Source: UBA1723 sp045641625
Lineage (GTDB): Bacteria > Bacteroidota > Bacteroidia > Bacteroidales > Paludibacteraceae
DNA length: 64,000 nucleotides
Assembly: GCA_045641625.1 (NCBI GenBank)
Contig: JAZUHH010000090.1
Location: 30,398-94,397 of the forward strand
Reading direction: 5' to 3'
The position numbers were made by a program, and so were the translations under genes. The notes under the pieces were generated by a model. That model was not told where the DNA came from. It saw only the letters and a list, made by a program, of their open reading frames with translations, and searched no databases. Positions 60,286 through 64,000 of the stretch are shown piece after piece. How positions within the stretch are numbered: the first letter of the stretch is position 1; each line of letters opens with the position of its first letter.

Positions 60286-63200
60286 TTAGCGAACAACCTT
60301 GAATGAGTTTCCGACAACAGAAATAACGTAAACTCCTGAAGACTGAGGAAGACTGACTGTTGCCATACCATCCTCGTCAGCAGTTACTGTAGCCAAACAC
60401 ATGCCGCAGACATTGTATAGAACAACCTTTGCATTGGCATCTGCATTCTGAACCTGAACAGTAGCATTGTCAAGTGACACTACACGGACATCGCTCGACT
60501 CTGCATTGTCAAGACCTGTAAGCTGAGAAATCTTCATAGAAACAAGATTTGACACTGAGTATGCTCCACATGACTCATTCGGATTAAAATACATTACATT
60601 TCTTAAAACTCTGGCATCAGCCGAAATTACGCGGAACAAGATCTCGTCTCCGCCACTTAGAGTTTCACCCGCCAACATCTCATTGATATCAACCTTATAC
60701 TCAGCATTTTGAGTTGCAGATCCTATATTCTTCCATGACATATTCCACTGAGAATCATCCTGAACCGGTCCCTTGTTCCACTGATACAAGAAATGCTGCT
60801 CTCCATTATAAAACACATCCATCATTGGAGTTTCGTTAGCATAAAGAACAATGTCTGAACCTGCAACAGTTGTATCTTCTGCCAAAGTAATCGGATCGAA
60901 ATATAGCAGAACACCAGGGAAAGAAGCAGTCCATAGCTGAATATCATCCAAAATCAAGTCATTACCTCTATTAGAACTACCATCTACATCAATTATTTCG
61001 AACTTTAGAGTACTACCTGTTAAATTGATACTGCAAGACAATTCGAACCAGTCAACACCACTATTCATTGTACTACGTTCTACAACAGCAGACTCTTCAA
61101 TATTTCCTGTATTGATGTCTGTCATTCTCAACTTTACCTTTACAGGAATCTCACCATTAGAGAATGTGTTTATGTAACACTTCAATGTATAATTTTTGTA
61201 ACATAGACCTTCAATAGTACGAGAGTAAATAGGAGTTTCTGCTTCGTTTCCGCAGTTCAAGAAAAGCATTCCTCCCCATGCTGAGCCGTTGTATGTGTGG
61301 TCGGGAACAAACTTCCAACCATTTTTACCAGGATTAAAGCCATTGAAACAATATGCCGGCCAACCCCACTGAGTACCTTCTCCTTCAGAAATATCATCAT
61401 ACTTACATGTAACATTTGCTGCAACTATATAGCTTCCCTCAGTAAAGTCGTTCTCTTTTTCATTGAACTTAGCACCAGGTATTTCATAATCCAACTCGTA
61501 ACCCCATCGATTTGCGGCATTAGTAGTCTTTTGAACCTTCTTAGGATTGCTTAAGTCAGTATAATCCCAAACCCAGTAGTTACCCTTGCTAGTGAATGTA
61601 CCGAAATCATCCTGCCAAACCAATTTCTGTGACACAGGGAATCCCGCATCATCAACTGAACAAACAATATCATTAACTACAAAGTTATTTGAAGATACAG
61701 TTTTTCCATCAGGAATTGTAACCTTAACCTGCAAAGAATTAGAAGTCACTTCAAATCCACTTGTATAAAGATAGGCATTGTTTGTTGCTCCCGCGATAGG
61801 ACTGCCATTCTTATACCACTGGACTGAGCAATCCTTATAGTCAGAAAGATCAACAGAAAGCTTAACAGACTCGCCACCTACACAAACATTGTTAGAACCC
61901 TTGATGACAGGATCTTTTGCTACCGGAGTCTCTGCTTCCATAGGAACGCAAGTCCAAACCTGAATATCATCTAAGATTAAGTCATTACCATACATGTTAT
62001 CCTTTGTTCCTCCTACCTCAGAAATAATCTCAAATTTTAGGGCAGAACCTGTCAAACTTATATCAACAGACACTTCTTCCCAATCTACACCAGACGCTCC
62101 CGCTCCTACGGCATAACGAGTTACAGATTGTGATTCAACTACTTTGCCAGTATTCATGTCTGTAACTCGAATCTTCAATACTACAGGAATAGAAGCATCA
62201 GAGAAGTTGTTAATATAGCACTTTACAGTATAATAATTTTCACCCAAACCTTCTATTGTTCGAGAATAAATAACTTCACCTGGTTCGTTGCCACTATCCA
62301 AGAAAAACATTCCTCCCCATGCTGAGCCTTTGTAAGTGTGGTCAGGAACAAACTTCCAACCATTATTAGATGGCCTCTGACCGTTAAAACAGTTTGCTAA
62401 CCAACCCCACTGAGTACCATCTCCGCCAGAAAGGTCATCCCACTGACATGTTACGTTACCTGCTACCGTATAAGAACCAACTCTAAAATATTCATCATTA
62501 TCTACAAATTTTGCTCCGGGAATATCATAATCCAAAGCATACTGCCAACCAAAAGCAGTTTCTTTATTTATCTTTTTGGGCTCATTAATGTCTGAATAAT
62601 CCCATACCCAGTACTTTCCTTTCTCTGTAAATGTACCGAAATCATCCTGCCAAATCAACTTTCTTGACATCGGATTGCCTGCTTCATCTAAACAGGATAT
62701 TTTGTCTTTAACTACATAAGAAGCTGACTGAATTCTATCTCCCAAAGAAGTAGTATATACTACATGATATGTACTTGTTTCTTCTTTCATACCACTGGTA
62801 TGGATATATGAAGTTCCATTAGCTCCTGAAATAGGACGGCCATTCTTATACCACTGAATGTCACAATTAGAAAGATTTGAACTAAGTTCAAGCTTGATAG
62901 ACTCCCCTCCTACGCCAATAGTATTTTCAGAGTAAGAAAAAATCTTAGGATCTACCTCAGCATAAACCTTAATGCTCTTGATTCCAATAGCCTCATATCC
63001 ATTATACATATTGGCATAAAGATGAATTGACAAATTACCATCAACAATCGGACCCAAATCCGAATTAGGAATTGAATATGTTATTGTTGATGAATTCACG
63101 CTACCTGATTTTTGACCAGGATTACCTATATACGTTCCATCCTTGGTATTTATACCAACTTTCAAAGCAGCGTTATAACCAGTAGACAAATAAGGTCCAC

Positions 63201-63756
63201 CTTTTGCTCTGGAACTCTTATTTAAGTCACTATTGACGTTCAAATAATCTTGAGAGAGCGGATTAAAATATTCGATTTCAACCGAATACTCTCCATTGTT
63301 CTTAAGACCTGAAAGTTCATAAGACAACAACTCCTGACCAGGATTCCCGGCATACATCTTCTCTCCTAAAGAAAAAATAGCTCCCCAGTAATTTTCCTTA
63401 TTATCATACAAACGGTTAGTATCCAACTTAATTGGATTATTAACTATAGCATAATGCATACCTTGAAGAAAATCACTAAAAGCATCCTCACTGTATTGAC
63501 CTACAGTCATACCACTACCGGAAGCAGTACTTTCAGACAAAGAATAACCTGCTCCAGGATTAATAATAGGAATAATAACTCCACCATAAGTATCCGCACT
63601 TTTCAAATCATCGAAGGAAGAATAATATTCATCTTCTCTATCTGGAATAGAAAAGTCGGTAGAAGATACTAGAATCTTTTCTGCCTGTACCGACATGCTC
63701 ATTAACAAAAGACTAAAACCTGCGAGAGATTTAGTCAAGACACTTTTTACTTTCAT
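60286..63756 (-). CDS. Large secreted protein with duplicated Ig-like/sandwich unit and T9SS-type tail
   Basis: 1156 residues from MKVKSVLTKSLAGFSLLLMS, which has a signal peptide; the longer frame has a poor N-terminus. After an initial sandwich domain, a unit of about 340 residues occurs twice. It consists of an Ig-like part (GVGGESIKLELSSNLSNC..QWYKNGRPI / CVGGESVKLSVDLSDYKDC..QWYKNGSPI) and a jellyroll-like part (LIWQDDFGTFT...NGWKFVPDHTYKGSAWGG / LVWQDDFGTFT...NGWKFVPDHTYNGSAWGG). The C-terminal 70 residues (VVSLDNATVQVQ...SGVYVISVVGNSFKVV) resemble a type IX secretion tail. Probably a surface or secreted binding protein; ligand unknown. Confidence 0.83.
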   Translation of the reverse strand: MKVKSVLTKSLAGFSLLLMSMSVQAEKILVSSTDFSIPDREDEYYSSFDDLKSADTYGGVIIPIINPGAGYSLSESTASGSGMTVGQYSEDAFSDFLQGMHYAIVNNPIKLDTNRLYDNKENYWGAIFSLGEKMYAGNPGQELLSYELSGLKNNGEYSVEIEYFNPLSQDYLNVNSDLNKSSRAKGGPYLSTGYNAALKVGINTKDGTYIGNPGQKSGSVNSSTITYSIPNSDLGPIVDGNLSIHLYANMYNGYEAIGIKSIKVYAEVDPKIFSYSENTIGVGGESIKLELSSNLSNCDIQWYKNGRPISGANGTSYIHTSGMKEETSTYHVVYTTSLGDRIQSASYVVKDKISCLDEAGNPMSRKLIWQDDFGTFTEKGKYWVWDYSDINEPKKINKETAFGWQYALDYDIPGAKFVDNDEYFRVGSYTVAGNVTCQWDDLSGGDGTQWGWLANCFNGQRPSNNGWKFVPDHTYKGSAWGGMFFLDSGNEPGEVIYSRTIEGLGENYYTVKCYINNFSDASIPVVLKIRVTDMNTGKVVESQSVTRYAVGAGASGVDWEEVSVDISLTGSALKFEIISEVGGTKDNMYGNDLILDDIQVWTCVPMEAETPVAKDPVIKGSNNVCVGGESVKLSVDLSDYKDCSVQWYKNGSPIAGATNNAYLYTSGFEVTSNSLQVKVTIPDGKTVSSNNFVVNDIVCSVDDAGFPVSQKLVWQDDFGTFTSKGNYWVWDYTDLSNPKKVQKTTNAANRWGYELDYEIPGAKFNEKENDFTEGSYIVAANVTCKYDDISEGEGTQWGWPAYCFNGFNPGKNGWKFVPDHTYNGSAWGGMLFLNCGNEAETPIYSRTIEGLCYKNYTLKCYINTFSNGEIPVKVKLRMTDINTGNIEESAVVERSTMNSGVDWFELSCSINLTGSTLKFEIIDVDGSSNRGNDLILDDIQLWTASFPGVLLYFDPITLAEDTTVAGSDIVLYANETPMMDVFYNGEQHFLYQWNKGPVQDDSQWNMSWKNIGSATQNAEYKVDINEMLAGETLSGGDEILFRVISADARVLRNVMYFNPNESCGAYSVSNLVSMKISQLTGLDNAESSDVRVVSLDNATVQVQNADANAKVVLYNVCGMCLATVTADEDGMATVSLPQSSGVYVISVVGNSFKVVR

Positions 63757-63903
63757 ATTAAATAAATTATTATCTAATGCAAATATCAAGAAAATAATTG
63801 TAGAAAAATACATCCAAAATAAGTTTTTACTGAGATTTTCACAATTTTTAACATATAAAGAGGATATTACCAACAACACTCATCTAAACACCCACAAAAA
63901 AAG

Positions 63904-63931
63904 GAGAGTGGACATAAACACATCCACTCTC
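63904..63931 (-). terminator. Terminator of the rRNA operon
   Basis: Perfect 9-base stem GAGAGTGGA / TCCACTCTC, 10-base loop, then CCTTTTTTTG on the minus strand, directly after the 5S rRNA end. Confidence 0.88.
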
Positions 63932-63933
63932 TC

Positions 63934-64000
63934 AAGACGGCGACTACCTACTCTCCCGAAAACTCAGTACCATCGGCGTTAGCGAGCTTAACTTCTCTGT
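63934..64000 (-). rRNA. rrf: 5S ribosomal RNA (3' part, cut by window edge)
   Basis: On the minus strand the sequence reads ACAGAGAAGTTAAGCTCGC, then CGCCGATGGTACTG, GGGAGAGTAGG and GTCGCCGTCTT, the conserved second half of bacterial 5S rRNA. About 67 of 115 or so bases are present. The 3' end is approximate to a few bases. A full rRNA operon should lie beyond the right edge. Confidence 0.93.

Noticed and set aside
1..64000. CRISPR arrays, transposases, integrases, tRNA genes
   Set aside because: I looked on both strands and saw none that could be supported.

Overview
The window looks like the chromosome of a Bacteroidota, most likely a Prevotella-like member of the order Bacteroidales. The evidence is as follows. 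Many gene starts are preceded by the Bacteroidetes sigma-ABfr promoter element TAnnTTTG, in several cases with a TTTG or TTG near -33. Ribosome binding sites are weak. Two large secreted proteins carry tails that resemble type IX secretion signals. The gene content is also typical: LptC, a PpiD-type chaperone, a BspA-type LRR lipoprotein, DUF4230, DUF4476, DUF4954, TIGR02757, WG-repeat and FISUMP-like proteins. The species cannot be named from the sequence alone.

Layout, left to right. 1-3700: a phosphate uptake operon on the minus strand (porin, pstS, pstC, pstA cut by the window edge), with a Pho-box-like direct repeat at its promoter. 3.8-6.5 kb: lipoproteins, including a BspA-like LRR gene and a frameshifted paralogue, plus a candidate structured small RNA. 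6.8-11.3 kb: ribE, a POT peptide transporter, a glycosyltransferase and pyrF. 11.4-21.7 kb, plus strand: a two-gene unknown module, pnp, a lipoprotein, then a run purT, lysA, glycosyltransferase, DUF2007 protein, a mazG-cmk fusion and ispH. 21.8-30.8 kb, minus strand: an OmpA-like protein, rpsA, helD, a TIGR02757 protein, a glycosyltransferase and two unknown genes.

31.4-34.5 kb holds the most intriguing protein-coding locus. It is a tight six-gene operon with four small, partly membrane-associated proteins, a classical AAA ATPase and a 46-residue zinc-ribbon protein. At least two of the small proteins share a C-terminal domain. I recognise no described system here. 34.9-38.5 kb: a DUF4230 protein and a secreted GH43 arabinanase-like enzyme.

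38.5-41.7 kb, minus strand: an operon of an outer-membrane barrel, a lipoprotein with collagen-like GKD repeats and a DUF2971 protein. Its promoter lies about 330 bases upstream of the first gene, and the leader holds two inverted copies of a conserved structured motif with compensatory base changes and a terminator-like stem. 42-50 kb, minus strand: an envelope biogenesis run (hisA, coaX, an outer-membrane protein, a TPR protein, lptC, corC-like, ppiD-like). 50.1-50.95 kb: a 900-base gap without genes that appears to hold two convergent structured RNAs. 51-64 kb: two methyltransferases, pyrG, a DUF4954 protein, a WG-repeat protein, an exonuclease, a large secreted Ig-like protein with an internal duplication, and the 3' end of a 5S rRNA that marks an rRNA operon entering from the right.
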